A stretch of DNA of 64,000 nt from Flavobacterium panacagri (GTDB taxonomy: Bacteria; Bacteroidota; Bacteroidia; Flavobacteriales; Flavobacteriaceae). Below are positions 9,979-17,416 of this stretch, piece by piece. Position 1 is the stretch's first letter. Every line of letters starts with the position of its first letter. Below the pieces are notes generated by a model. That model worked only from the letters and a program-made list of their open reading frames with translations, had not been told where the DNA came from and did not search any database. The position numbers and the translations under genes are program-made. The stretch covers positions 2,666,001 to 2,730,000 of the forward strand of contig NZ_CP119766.1 of NCBI RefSeq assembly GCF_030378165.1. The letters run 5' to 3'.

Positions 9979-10836
9979 ATGAAGAAAGTCCTTTTGCTTG
10001 TAGCAGTGATTCTTTTGTCTTGTCAATCTGAGAAAAAAGATTACTTTGATAGTATCGCAGAAAATGACGTTAAACTTTTTCCTCCAAAGCCCGGTGATTG
10101 GTTGTATTCACATAAAGAAAAAGGACAAACTTTTGATCAATTTACTAAGTCTAAACATATAGTTCCAACAAAAGAAAATAATATAATTTATTTAAAGCCA
10201 ATAGGTGGATTTGATTCCTTGCAAGTTAAACAAATTGAATTGGTTCGTCAATATCTAAAAATATTTTTTCAGCTTGAAACCAAAGTTCAGGAGGAAGTAT
10301 CAAATGATATTATTCCGAAACATGCGAGAAGAATCGGTTCAGAAGGGCAAGATCAATTTTTAGCGGGTTTTATTTTGGATAGTGTTTTGAAAAAAGAAAG
10401 GCCTCAGAACGGAATTGTATTAATGGCTTTAACAGAGAAAGATTTGTATCCAAAACCGGAATGGAGTTTTGTTTTTGGCCTGGCTTCTTACAGAGATAAA
10501 ATTGCCGTAAGTTCTATTTATAGAATGCAAAAAGAAGCCGATTTTAATTTAGGTTTAGAAAGATTATTGAAGATATGTTCTCACGAAATAGGTCATATGT
10601 TTGGTCTTTATCATTGTATTGAGGCTAATTGCGTTATGAATGGAACTAACAGTATGTCAGAAACAGATTCTCATTCTATTAGATTATGTTCGCTGTGTCA
10701 AAGAAAATTGAATTCAGGAATTAAATACGATAATCTAAAAAGACTAAAAGAATTAGAAAAATACTTTAAAGAAAATAATTTGACCAATGGATTAACTCTA
10801 ATGGAAAAAGATTTCGAAAAAATTAAAAATAAATAG
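9979..10836 (+). CDS. Archaemetzincin-like (M54) zinc metalloprotease lipoprotein
   Basis: A 285-residue protein with a lipoprotein signal (VILLSCQS, Cys15). The catalytic region from His202 reads HEIGHMFGLYHC, followed by a CxM (CVM) and, about 16 residues later, CSLC. This fits the archaemetzincin signature: HExxH with a third zinc His, plus a four-cysteine structural zinc site. The preceding strand (FGLASYRDKIAVSSIYRM) also matches M54 proteases. The catalytic residues are intact, so activity is expected at the outer or cytoplasmic membrane. It sits 14 bp after the isomerase and 2 bp before the cupin gene, so co-transcription is likely. Confidence 0.88.
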   Translation: MKKVLLLVAVILLSCQSEKKDYFDSIAENDVKLFPPKPGDWLYSHKEKGQTFDQFTKSKHIVPTKENNIIYLKPIGGFDSLQVKQIELVRQYLKIFFQLETKVQEEVSNDIIPKHARRIGSEGQDQFLAGFILDSVLKKERPQNGIVLMALTEKDLYPKPEWSFVFGLASYRDKIAVSSIYRMQKEADFNLGLERLLKICSHEIGHMFGLYHCIEANCVMNGTNSMSETDSHSIRLCSLCQRKLNSGIKYDNLKRLKELEKYFKENNLTNGLTLMEKDFEKIKNK

Positions 10837-10838
10837 AA

Positions 10839-11180
10839 ATGAAAACAAGTAAAGAGTTTTTAAAAGGAGATGAAATAGAGTGGGAAGTAGTTGGAGAAGG
10901 AATCAAACGCAAGATTTTGGCTTTTGATGAAAGAATAATGCTTGTCAATGTTCATTTTGAAAAAGGAGCAATAGGTGTTTTGCATGAACATTATCACACA
11001 CAAGTTACTTATATAGCGAGCGGAAAATTTGATGTTACCATAAATGGAGTTACGCAGGCTTTAAAAGAAGGGGACAGTTTTTACATTCCTCCTCATGCAA
11101 TTCATGGAGTTGTATGTCAGGAAACAGGAATGCTGACAGATGTTTTTAGTCCAGCTAGAGAAGATTTTTTGAATTACTAA
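10839..11180 (+). CDS. Cupin domain protein
   Basis: A 113-residue single-domain cupin. Motif 1 is GVLHEHYHTQVTYIASGKFD with the two metal-binding histidines, and motif 2 is GDSFYIPPHAIHGV. It has no signal peptide. It may bind a metal and a small ligand or act as a small isomerase or dioxygenase. The start lies 2 bp after the archaemetzincin stop, so it is probably translated from the same message. Confidence 0.88.
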   Translation: MKTSKEFLKGDEIEWEVVGEGIKRKILAFDERIMLVNVHFEKGAIGVLHEHYHTQVTYIASGKFDVTINGVTQALKEGDSFYIPPHAIHGVVCQETGMLTDVFSPAREDFLNY

Positions 11181-11280
11181 ACGGTTCAAAATCAATTGAA
11201 ATTTGATCTCAAAATTCTGATCTAATCTTAAAATTAAAAATTTTATAACTTTTTTAAAGTTTCAATTAAGATTAGATCGG

Positions 11281-11288
11281 TATTTTTG
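11281..11288 (+). promoter_or_regulatory. -7 promoter box immediately before an MFS start codon
   Basis: TATTTTTG matches TAnnTTTG exactly but ends only 4 bp before the ATG at 11293. If it is the true promoter, transcription begins at or within a base or two of the start codon, giving a leaderless message. Confidence 0.4.
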
Positions 11289-11292
11289 CAGC

Positions 11293-12477
11293 ATGAATTT
11301 ATCCAAAACAAATGTACTTTTTATGGCAGTTTGCACTGGTCTTATAGTTGCAAATCTTTATTACTGCCAGCCTTTGATTGTTTTAATTGCCAACGAATTT
11401 AAAATTCAAGAAGCCAATGCCGGAACTATAACTTATTTAACTCAGGCAGGTTATGCAATTGGTTTATTTTTTATGGTGCCTCTTGGTGATAAAATAGAAA
11501 GAAAAAGGCAGATTTTAATGACCACTTTTGCAACAGTACTTGCTTTGCTGATTGCGGCCACAGCCAAAAGTTTTCTAGTCTTGCAGATTGCTTCTTTATT
11601 AATTGGAATTACTTCCATTGTACCACAGCTTATTTTACCATTAGCAGCTTCTTTGAGCGCGCCTGAACAACGTGGAAAAGTGGTTGGAACAATTATGAGT
11701 GGTCTTTTAGTTGGAATTCTGCTTTCACGAACTTTAAGCGGATTCATCGGTCAGGTTTTAGGCTGGAGATCGATGTTTTATATTGCCGCAGGAATTTGTC
11801 TTTTGATCTTTTTTGTCATTCAAAGTAAATTTCCAGTTAATAAACCGCAGTTTCAAGGAACTTACGGACAGTTAATCAAGTCATTATTTACTCTTATAAA
11901 AACACAGCCGGTTTTGCGTGAAGCAACGGCAATCAACGTTTTTAGTTTTGCTCAGTTTGGAGCTTTTTGGACTACTATGGTTTTATTGCTTTCAGGCGAA
12001 CCGTTTAATTTTAATAGTGCAACAATTGGTTTATTCGGAATTGTTGGTGCTTCAGGAGCTTTAGCAGCGCCTTTAGTTGGGAAATTAGGAGATAAAGGAA
12101 ACTCAAGAATTGCAGTTGGTTATGGTATTTTATTGGTTTTAATCAGCTTTTTGATTTTCTATTTTTCAATTGAAAGTGTAATCGGAATTGCAATTGGAAT
12201 TGTGTTTATTGATATAGGAATTCAAGGTGTACACATTTCAAACCAAACCCGTGTGTACTCTTTGCTGCCAGAAGCTAGAAACAGACTGAACACTGTATTT
12301 ATGTCACTTACCTTTTTAGGAACTGCAGTGGGATCTGCTTACGGACTATTATTATGGAAATTGGGCGGATGGCATGCAGTAACTATTGGCTGTATGGTAT
12401 TGTCTTTACTATCATTAACAGTTTACGGATTGACTTATAAATCAAAATCTAAAAGGCAGAAAGCGCAAATGGATTAA
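11293..12477 (+). CDS. MFS transporter
   Basis: A 394-residue major-facilitator-superfamily protein with about twelve hydrophobic segments. The loop between helices 2 and 3 holds GDKIERKRQ, the conserved motif A. NLYYCQPLIVLIANEF in helix 1 and ASLSAPEQRGKVVGTIMSG in the middle of the N-terminal half are typical of the YfkF-like drug/solute efflux subgroup. The substrate is not predictable. It follows the cupin gene after a 112-bp gap and may have its own very short or absent leader. Confidence 0.9.
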   Translation: MNLSKTNVLFMAVCTGLIVANLYYCQPLIVLIANEFKIQEANAGTITYLTQAGYAIGLFFMVPLGDKIERKRQILMTTFATVLALLIAATAKSFLVLQIASLLIGITSIVPQLILPLAASLSAPEQRGKVVGTIMSGLLVGILLSRTLSGFIGQVLGWRSMFYIAAGICLLIFFVIQSKFPVNKPQFQGTYGQLIKSLFTLIKTQPVLREATAINVFSFAQFGAFWTTMVLLLSGEPFNFNSATIGLFGIVGASGALAAPLVGKLGDKGNSRIAVGYGILLVLISFLIFYFSIESVIGIAIGIVFIDIGIQGVHISNQTRVYSLLPEARNRLNTVFMSLTFLGTAVGSAYGLLLWKLGGWHAVTIGCMVLSLLSLTVYGLTYKSKSKRQKAQMD

Positions 12478-12489
12478 AAAATTAATTTG

Positions 12490-12497
12490 TAAATTTG
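12490..12497 (+). promoter_or_regulatory. -7 promoter box of the peptidyl-prolyl isomerase gene
   Basis: TAAATTTG fits TAnnTTTG and lies 22 bp before the ATG at 12520, leaving room for a leader of about 15-20 nt. Confidence 0.45.
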
Positions 12498-12519
12498 CGT
12501 TCAATTAAAAAATAACAAC

Positions 12520-13452
12520 ATGGAAAACGGAATATACGCTAAATTCAACACTAGCAAAGGTTCGATTTTAGTAAAACTAACACACGATTTAACACCTGGA
12601 ACTGTAGGTAACTTTGTGGCTCTTGCAGAAGGAAATATGGAAAATAAAGTAAAACCTCAAGGACAAAAATTCTATGATGGTTTAAACTTTCACAGGGTTA
12701 TTGCTGATTTCATGATTCAAGGTGGATGTCCTAAAGGAACTGGAACTGGAGATCCTGGATACAAATTTGATGACGAATTCGTGCCAAGTTTAAAACACGA
12801 TCGTCCAGGAGTTTTATCTATGGCAAATTCAGGACCAGGAAGTAATGGTTCTCAATTTTTTATTACTCACGTCCCAACTCCTTGGTTAGATGGAAAACAC
12901 ACTGTTTTTGGTCATGTTATCGAAGGGCAAGATGTTGTAGATGCTGTTGCTCAAGGTGATACATTAGAAACTTTAGAAATTATTAGAGTAGGTGAAGAAG
13001 CTCAAAAATGGAACGCTATTGAAGCTTTCATTGGTTTAAAAGGGGCTCGTCTAAAAAGAGAAGCGGCTTTAAAAGCAGAATCTGAAGCAAAAATGGAACA
13101 ATTAGCCGCTGGTTTTGATAAAACAGAAAGCGGTTTACGTTATAAAATGATTCAAAAAGGAGAAGGTAAAAGAGCTGAAGCTGGAAAAACTGTTTCTGTT
13201 CACTACGAAGGTTCTTTAGAAAACGGAAAAGTTTTTGATTCCTCTTACCCACGTAAAAAACCAATCGAATTCAAATTAGGAATCGGACAGGTTATTGAAG
13301 GATGGGACGAAGGTATTGCTTTATTACAGGTTGGAGACAAAGCTCGTTTTGTAATTCCATCTGATTTAGCTTACGGACCATCTGGTGCAGGAGGGGTTAT
13401 TCCGCCAAATGCAACTTTAGTTTTTGACGTTGAATTAATGGACGTAAAATAA
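12520..13452 (+). CDS. Dual-domain peptidyl-prolyl isomerase (cyclophilin-FKBP fusion)
   Basis: A 310-residue protein with two unrelated prolyl-isomerase folds. Residues 1-155 are a cyclophilin with [27 protein letters not shown] and [10 protein letters not shown]. Residues 160-200 are a charged helical linker ([19 protein letters not shown]). Residues 200-310 are an FKBP domain with [24 protein letters not shown] and [16 protein letters not shown]. Catalytic residues of both domains appear present. There is no signal peptide, so it should act in the cytoplasm in folding of new proteins. Cyclophilin-FKBP fusions are known in a limited set of organisms including flavobacteria. Confidence 0.95.
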   Translation: MENGIYAKFNTSKGSILVKLTHDLTPGTVGNFVALAEGNMENKVKPQGQKFYDGLNFHRVIADFMIQGGCPKGTGTGDPGYKFDDEFVPSLKHDRPGVLSMANSGPGSNGSQFFITHVPTPWLDGKHTVFGHVIEGQDVVDAVAQGDTLETLEIIRVGEEAQKWNAIEAFIGLKGARLKREAALKAESEAKMEQLAAGFDKTESGLRYKMIQKGEGKRAEAGKTVSVHYEGSLENGKVFDSSYPRKKPIEFKLGIGQVIEGWDEGIALLQVGDKARFVIPSDLAYGPSGAGGVIPPNATLVFDVELMDVK

Positions 13453-13487
13453 GAATTTAGAAGCAATTTAGTATTGTTTTAAATAGC

Positions 13488-13515
13488 AATCCCATATACC
13501 ACGGTATATGGGATT
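13488..13515 (+). terminator. Intrinsic terminator after the prolyl isomerase gene
   Basis: A perfect 13-bp inverted repeat AATCCCATATACC / GGTATATGGGATT has a minimal loop and is followed by a T run to 13521. Confidence 0.88.
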
Positions 13516-13544
13516 TTTTTATATTTACTATAAAAACAAAGCTG

Positions 13545-13844
13545 ATGAAAAATATTTTAATCGTTGCAGGGCTTGCATTATTTATGGTTGCTTGCGGATC
13601 TCAAAAAACGGCAGCCGTTGCTTCGACAACTGCTGAACCATCAAAGACAGTTGCATTGACTCCTGAATTAGAAGCAGGTAAAAACATGTATGAGAACAAT
13701 TGTGCAAAATGCCACAAATTGTACGATCCGAAGAAATTTACAAAAGAAGAATGGGCTCCAATTTTAGTAAGAATGGGGAAAAAAGCGAAATTAGACGAAA
13801 CCCAATTAGCATCTGTTACAGATTACATTCATTCGCAACTGTAG
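13545..13844 (+). CDS. Small c-type cytochrome lipoprotein
   Basis: A 99-residue lipoprotein (lipobox MVACGS, Cys17) with an Ala/Thr-rich linker and a single c-type heme site C53-A-K-C56-H57 in the NNCAKCHKLYDP context. A methionine (VRMGKK), the likely distal heme ligand, follows, then a helix ending at the C-terminus. It is expected to be membrane-tethered outside the cytoplasm and to carry electrons. No oxidase or reductase gene is adjacent, so its partner is unknown. Confidence 0.9.
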   Translation: MKNILIVAGLALFMVACGSQKTAAVASTTAEPSKTVALTPELEAGKNMYENNCAKCHKLYDPKKFTKEEWAPILVRMGKKAKLDETQLASVTDYIHSQL

Positions 13845-13865
13845 TTTGCGTTTTAGAAAAAGCAT

Positions 13866-13895
13866 AAAAAAACTGTTCAGTCGAACAGTTTTTTT
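13866..13895. terminator. Bidirectional terminator between cytochrome c and GreA-like genes
   Basis: A perfect 13-bp stem has A7 on the left and T7 on the right with an AGTC loop. It can work in both directions and lies 21 bp after the cytochrome stop. Confidence 0.85.
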
Positions 13896-13916
13896 ATTTT
13901 CAAATAGATATAAAAA

Positions 13917-13942
13917 AAACACCGTCAAAGAATGAGGTGTTT
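13917..13942 (-). terminator. Terminator after the GreA-like gene
   Basis: AAACACC pairs with GGTGTTT around a 12-base loop, and on the minus strand more T residues follow. It begins 6 bp past the GreA-like stop. Confidence 0.65.
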
Positions 13943-13948
13943 AAAAAG

Positions 13949-14344
13949 TTAGGAATGCGAAACAGCCGAATTATCTACAGCTACTACTTTTAATGTCTTA
14001 ATACCAGCCGGCAGTTCCCAATCTACTTCGTCGTTTTCCTTAAAACCAATAATAGCTACACTTAAAGGTGCTAGAATTGAAATTTTAGATTGTTTGATGT
14101 CTGCAGCAGATGGTAAAACAATTTGAATTTTCATTTGCTTGTTAGCTTTTACATCTTCAATTGTTACAATCGAATTAATTCGGATTACAGAACTGTCCAG
14201 TTCGCTTTCTTTACTGATTATAGCGCGGTCTAATTCCTGCGAAAGCTGATTGGCTTCTTTAGTATTGGTTGAGTTTTTACTTTTTAAAATCAATTCTCTT
14301 AAAAATTGATAATCTGATTTACAGAAAGTGGGTGTGGGTTTCAT
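13949..14344 (-). CDS. GreA/GreB-family (Rnk-like) transcription factor
   Basis: A 131-residue protein. Residues 10-50 form a short helical hairpin (YQFLRELILKSKN, LSQELDRAIISKE). Residues 55-131 have the GreA/GreB C-terminal FKBP-like fold (VIRINSIVTIEDVKANKQMKIQIVLP, ISILAPLSVAIIGFKENDEVDWELP). The coiled coil is much shorter than in GreA (about 158 residues), as in Rnk-type factors, which bind RNA polymerase but do not stimulate transcript cleavage as GreA does. A 377-bp gene-free structured region lies upstream. Confidence 0.85.
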   Translation of the reverse strand: MKPTPTFCKSDYQFLRELILKSKNSTNTKEANQLSQELDRAIISKESELDSSVIRINSIVTIEDVKANKQMKIQIVLPSAADIKQSKISILAPLSVAIIGFKENDEVDWELPAGIKTLKVVAVDNSAVSHS

Positions 14345-14512
14345 ATCTATATTGAATTTATTGTTATACTTTTTAAGTAATTTTTCTTCTTATAGGATTT
14401 ATAAACAAATGCATTGTAGTCTTAAAAAAGACTGTTAAATGAAATTTTTAAATTGGAAAAACAAAAAAATATCTGACCAAAATTGATTTTTGTCAAATAA
14501 AGAAATGTTTAA

Positions 14513-14627
14513 GCTTGATGTAAATCCTCCGTCAAAAAGAAGAAAACTGAAGTAGACGGAGGCCTAATTAATAAAGGCCTTATTATGTGAAATAATTACA
14601 GCATCAAGCGGTTTTGCAATGCAAAAC
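14513..14627 (-). ncRNA. Candidate structured RNA in the long leader of the GreA-like gene
   Basis: The 377-bp stretch 14345-14721 has no gene. It holds nested complementary segments. GCTTGATG (14513-14520) pairs with CATCAAGC (14602-14609) and encloses CCTCCGTC/GACGGAGG (14526-14533 with 14555-14562) and a second small stem of AGGCCT (14560-14565 with 14575-14580). Next to this is GTTTTGC-AAT-GCAAAAC (14611-14627). A TATCTTTG -7 box at 14687-14694 on the minus strand could drive a roughly 330-nt leader through all of it into the GreA-like gene. Strand and function are inferred. Confidence 0.4.
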
Positions 14628-14686
14628 GACTTTATAGAGGCTGTAAATGGTATTTTATTTCCCATAAGGATGATTAAATTGATCTA

Positions 14687-14694
14687 CAAAGATA
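14687..14694 (-). promoter_or_regulatory. -7 box ahead of the structured leader of the GreA-like gene
   Basis: TATCTTTG on the minus strand exactly fits TAnnTTTG. It lies just downstream of the thiol-disulfide gene and points at the GreA-like gene about 340 bp away. Confidence 0.4.
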
Positions 14695-14721
14695 GGGAAT
14701 CTTTTTGGATTTAATGCGTAT

Positions 14722-15276
14722 TTACTTCCATTTTATGCCGCAACCCAAACTTGGCTTTTGCGGTTCTTTTAAACTTCTGTTATAAATTAAGGCATCTATA
14801 GCGCCTCTTAGATCGCTTCCGCTAAGCGGAATTCCGTTGCCAGGTCTTGAATCGTCAAGCTGTCCGCGGTAAAACAAACGGTTTTGATTATCGAACAAAT
14901 AAAAGTCTGGCGTACAAGCTGCCTGATAAGCTTTTGCCGTTTCCTGTCTTTCGTCGTACAGATATGGAAAATCTATTCTGTTTTCCAGAGCAAATTTGGT
15001 CATTAGCTCTGGAGAATCCTGCGGATATTTTACAACATCATTGCTTGAAATAGCGATTACTCCAATTCCCATAACGCGATAATCATTAGCAATCATAACC
15101 ACTTCTTGAATAACATGATGCACAAATGGACAGTGATTGCAGATAAACATAACTAAGGTTCCTTTTGACCCTTTCAAATCTTCAAAAGTTAAAGTGTCAT
15201 TAGAATTGGTATCTTTTAAATAAAAATCAGGTGCAATTGTGCCTAAAGGAAGCATTGTCGATTCTGTACGTGCCAT
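14722..15276 (-). CDS. Thioredoxin-fold (AhpC/TSA-type) protein
   Basis: The protein starts best at MARTESTMLPLG (ATG at 15276), because 19 upstream in-frame residues look unlike the family. It is then 184 residues. The fold shows APDFYLKDTNSND, the redox motif MFICNHCPFVHHV with a CNHC pair, IAISSNDVVKYPQDSP and CTPDFYLFDNQNRLFYRGQLDDSRP. This matches the cytoplasmic thioredoxin-like subgroup with a CxxC at the peroxiredoxin position. It is probably a thiol-disulfide oxidoreductase or peroxidase. The partner is unknown. Confidence 0.9.
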   Translation of the reverse strand: MARTESTMLPLGTIAPDFYLKDTNSNDTLTFEDLKGSKGTLVMFICNHCPFVHHVIQEVVMIANDYRVMGIGVIAISSNDVVKYPQDSPELMTKFALENRIDFPYLYDERQETAKAYQAACTPDFYLFDNQNRLFYRGQLDDSRPGNGIPLSGSDLRGAIDALIYNRSLKEPQKPSLGCGIKWK

Positions 15277-15345
15277 TTTATTACAAATTTGATTTTCAAA
15301 AATAGCTTTAAAAAACTGTAAATAAAAGCGCACAAGAATAAAAAA

Positions 15346-15388
15346 TATCCAAAGAAGCAGTTAGCTTTTCGAGCTTGCTCTTTGGATA
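15346..15388 (-). terminator. Terminator after the alpha/beta hydrolase
   Basis: TATCCAAAGAAGCA pairs with TGCTCTTTGGATA with one bulged base, with an inner GC-containing stem. On the minus strand a T run follows. It is 15 bp past the stop at 15403. Confidence 0.75.
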
Positions 15389-15402
15389 CTATTTTTATTT
15401 TT

Positions 15403-16296
15403 CTAAGAATTTAAAAATTGTAGTAAATCCTCATTTAGTTTTTCTCTTTCGGTATAAAATAAACCATGCGGAGCGCCTTCATAAACAATGAAGTTGTTAT
15501 TTTTGATACCTTCAGCTGCTTTTTTTGACGTTAAATCCATTGAAACTACTTTGTCGTCATCTCCATGAATAATTAAAGTTGGAACTTTTATAGAACTCAA
15601 CTCATCTCTAAAATCAGTTGTGTTTAAAGAGGCGGCGCATTGTAATGTTGCTCTAGGTGAAGCTGCTGAGCATAAATTTCTATAGTATTCTAATAGAGGG
15701 TTGCTTACAGGCTTATTGATGATGTTTACGCCAAAAAAGATTTTGCCAAAATTGTCCAGAAAACCAATTCGGTCTTCTTTTATGGATGTGGCTGTATTTT
15801 CGCTTTTTTCTACTGGTCTTCCATCAGGATTGTCTTCCGTTTTTAATAAAAATGGAATGATAGATGAAATTAGGGCAGCTTTTGTGATTCCTTTTCCGTG
15901 ATGTCTGCTAAAGTAACGAACCACTTCGCCACCACCCATTGAGAAACCAACCAAAGTTGCTTCTTCTAATTGAAGCTGTTCGATAATTTCGCTTAAATCA
16001 TCTGTCAGAGTATCAAAGTCATATCCGTCCCAAGGCTGGGAAGATTTTCCAAAACCTCTTCTGTCATAAGCGATAACTCTGTAATTATTCTGAACTAAAA
16101 ACTCAATTTGATATTCCCACATTTCATTAGACAAAGGCCAGCCGTGAATTAAAATTACGGGTTTTCCTTTGCCATAATCTCGAACGTAAAGACGAACGTT
16201 TTGAGCGGTTTCTATATATTTATCAGTATTGTGATGTTTTACATCAAAGTCGTAATCTCTAAGAGAAGGATTGGCATTCATTAAACTATTTTCCAT
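15403..16296 (-). CDS. Alpha/beta hydrolase (non-heme haloperoxidase/esterase type)
   Basis: I place the start at the ATG at 16296 (MENSLMNANPSL), because the 30 extra upstream residues of the longest frame are an implausible hydrophobic tail. The 297-residue protein shows VILIHGWPLSNEMWEYQ (oxyanion region), the nucleophile elbow GFSMGGGEVVRY, IIHGDDDKVV with the acid residue and GAPHGLFYTE with the catalytic His. This set is typical of the chloroperoxidase-like group of esterases. It diverges from csaA. Confidence 0.9.
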   Translation of the reverse strand: MENSLMNANPSLRDYDFDVKHHNTDKYIETAQNVRLYVRDYGKGKPVILIHGWPLSNEMWEYQIEFLVQNNYRVIAYDRRGFGKSSQPWDGYDFDTLTDDLSEIIEQLQLEEATLVGFSMGGGEVVRYFSRHHGKGITKAALISSIIPFLLKTEDNPDGRPVEKSENTATSIKEDRIGFLDNFGKIFFGVNIINKPVSNPLLEYYRNLCSAASPRATLQCAASLNTTDFRDELSSIKVPTLIIHGDDDKVVSMDLTSKKAAEGIKNNNFIVYEGAPHGLFYTEREKLNEDLLQFLNS

Positions 16297-16397
16297 TTTG
16301 TATCTTTTTAATGTTAGTTTTTCTCCATATTCCGTAAAATTAGAGGTGAATGCCAAAAAAAAGATTATAGAATTAATCCCGATCATTACAAAATTAA

Positions 16398-16405
16398 TAG
16401 GTTTG
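16398..16405 (+). promoter_or_regulatory. -7 promoter box of csaA
   Basis: TAGGTTTG fits TAnnTTTG and lies 22 bp before the csaA ATG. Confidence 0.4.
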
Positions 16406-16427
16406 TAAATCTAACAACATTATAAAG

Positions 16428-16763
16428 ATGGATTTAACCTGGAACGAATTTGAACGCACAGACATGCGCGTAGGAACTATTTTAGAAGTCAATGATTTTC
16501 CTGAGGCTAGAAAACCAGCCTATCAGTTAACAATAGATTTTGGCTCAGAAATCGGAATTAGAAAATCATCAGCGCAAATAACCAAAAGATATAAAAAAGA
16601 AGATTTGATTAATCGGCAAATTGTGGCGGTTGTTAATTTTCCTCGAAAACAAATTGGAAAATTTATGAGTGAATGCCTAGTTCTTGGAGCTGTAGGAAAG
16701 GAAGGAGATGTGATTTTATTAGCTCCGGATTTTAAAATAGAAAATGGATTACGTATAGGTTAG
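16428..16763 (+). CDS. csaA: CsaA-type tRNA-binding domain protein
   Basis: A 111-residue single OB-fold domain equivalent to the EMAP-II/tRNA-binding domain of methionyl- and phenylalanyl-tRNA synthetases. It shows FERTDMRVGTILEVNDFPEA, KPAYQLTIDFG, GIRKSSAQIT and VAVVNFPRKQIGKFMSECLVLG, and the length is that of stand-alone CsaA. The family binds tRNA and has been linked to chaperone or secretion functions. The role here is unproven. The gene ends convergently with the RBBP9-like hydrolase gene, with a palindromic repeat between them. Confidence 0.93.
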   Translation: MDLTWNEFERTDMRVGTILEVNDFPEARKPAYQLTIDFGSEIGIRKSSAQITKRYKKEDLINRQIVAVVNFPRKQIGKFMSECLVLGAVGKEGDVILLAPDFKIENGLRIG

Positions 16764-16845
16764 TGTTCAGTGTTTAGGTTTTTAGTGTTCAGTTTGCAAG
16801 AGTTTAATTATCGTTACTGAACACTAAAAATCTGAACACTGACTA
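16762..16845. repeat. Intergenic palindromic repeat, family A copy 2
   Basis: Between the convergent csaA and hydrolase genes an inverted repeat of about 26 bp has 15 perfect inner pairs (16779-16793 with 16816-16830) and is built of AGTGTTCAGT and CTGAACACT words. The loop again begins TTGCA, as in copy 1. It may act as a bidirectional terminator. Confidence 0.7.
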
Positions 16846-17391
16846 CTTTTTAATATTCTCAATTAACTTCTGTAATAGCAACTGTCCTTCCTCCCAATAT
16901 TTTAAATCAGAATCAGAATTAATGTGTCCTTGCTGACCGATATTTACAAAATCACTCCCCCATTGCTCAGCGAAGTATTTTTTTCTTTCGAAAGAAGCAT
17001 AAGGGTCATTTTCGCTTGCTACAACTACAGACGGAAAAGGTAATTTGTAAAGTGGAATCGGAGAGAAGTTTCTTGTGCACTCTGGTGTGTGTTGAGGTGA
17101 ATCGACATCAGCAGGAGCAACCAAAAAAGCACCAATTATATTTGGATTATTATATTTTTCTGCCCAATGTAAAACCAATGAAACAGCCAGACTATGCGCT
17201 ACAAGAACGGTTGGTTGGTCTAGTTTTAAAATGTTTTCGTTTAAGCGCGCAAGCCATTCTTCTCGAACAGGCTCGTCCCAATTGTCTTGTACAACGCGAA
17301 TCGAGTTTTCGAATTTTTGATGCCAAAAGGTTTGCCAGTGTTTTTCTCCAGAATCTCCAAGTCCTGGTATAATTAAAAGTTGTGTCTCCAT
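16843..17391 (-). CDS. RBBP9/YdeN-family serine hydrolase
   Basis: A 182-residue minimal alpha/beta hydrolase with the family's start LLIIPGLGDSGEKHWQTFW, nucleophile elbow VAHSLAVSLVLHW, GAFLVAPADVD, VVASENDPYAS (acid region) and GQQGHINSDS (catalytic His). All three catalytic positions appear present. It lies 25 bp after the esterase gene in the same direction, so the two are probably co-transcribed. The substrate is unknown. Confidence 0.9.
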   Translation of the reverse strand: METQLLIIPGLGDSGEKHWQTFWHQKFENSIRVVQDNWDEPVREEWLARLNENILKLDQPTVLVAHSLAVSLVLHWAEKYNNPNIIGAFLVAPADVDSPQHTPECTRNFSPIPLYKLPFPSVVVASENDPYASFERKKYFAEQWGSDFVNIGQQGHINSDSDLKYWEEGQLLLQKLIENIKK

Positions 17392-17416
17392 TGCCGTGGA
17401 ATTTTTTATTTAGTGA

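Noticed and set aside
14513..14627. A tRNA or known riboswitch in the 377-bp gap
   Set aside because: The stems do not form a cloverleaf, no anticodon-like loop is present, and I recognise no riboswitch class.
15277..15333. Upstream extension of the thioredoxin-fold protein
   Set aside because: The extra 19 residues (MRFYLQFFKAIF...) have no family match and look like chance read-through. The ATG at 15276 fits the family.
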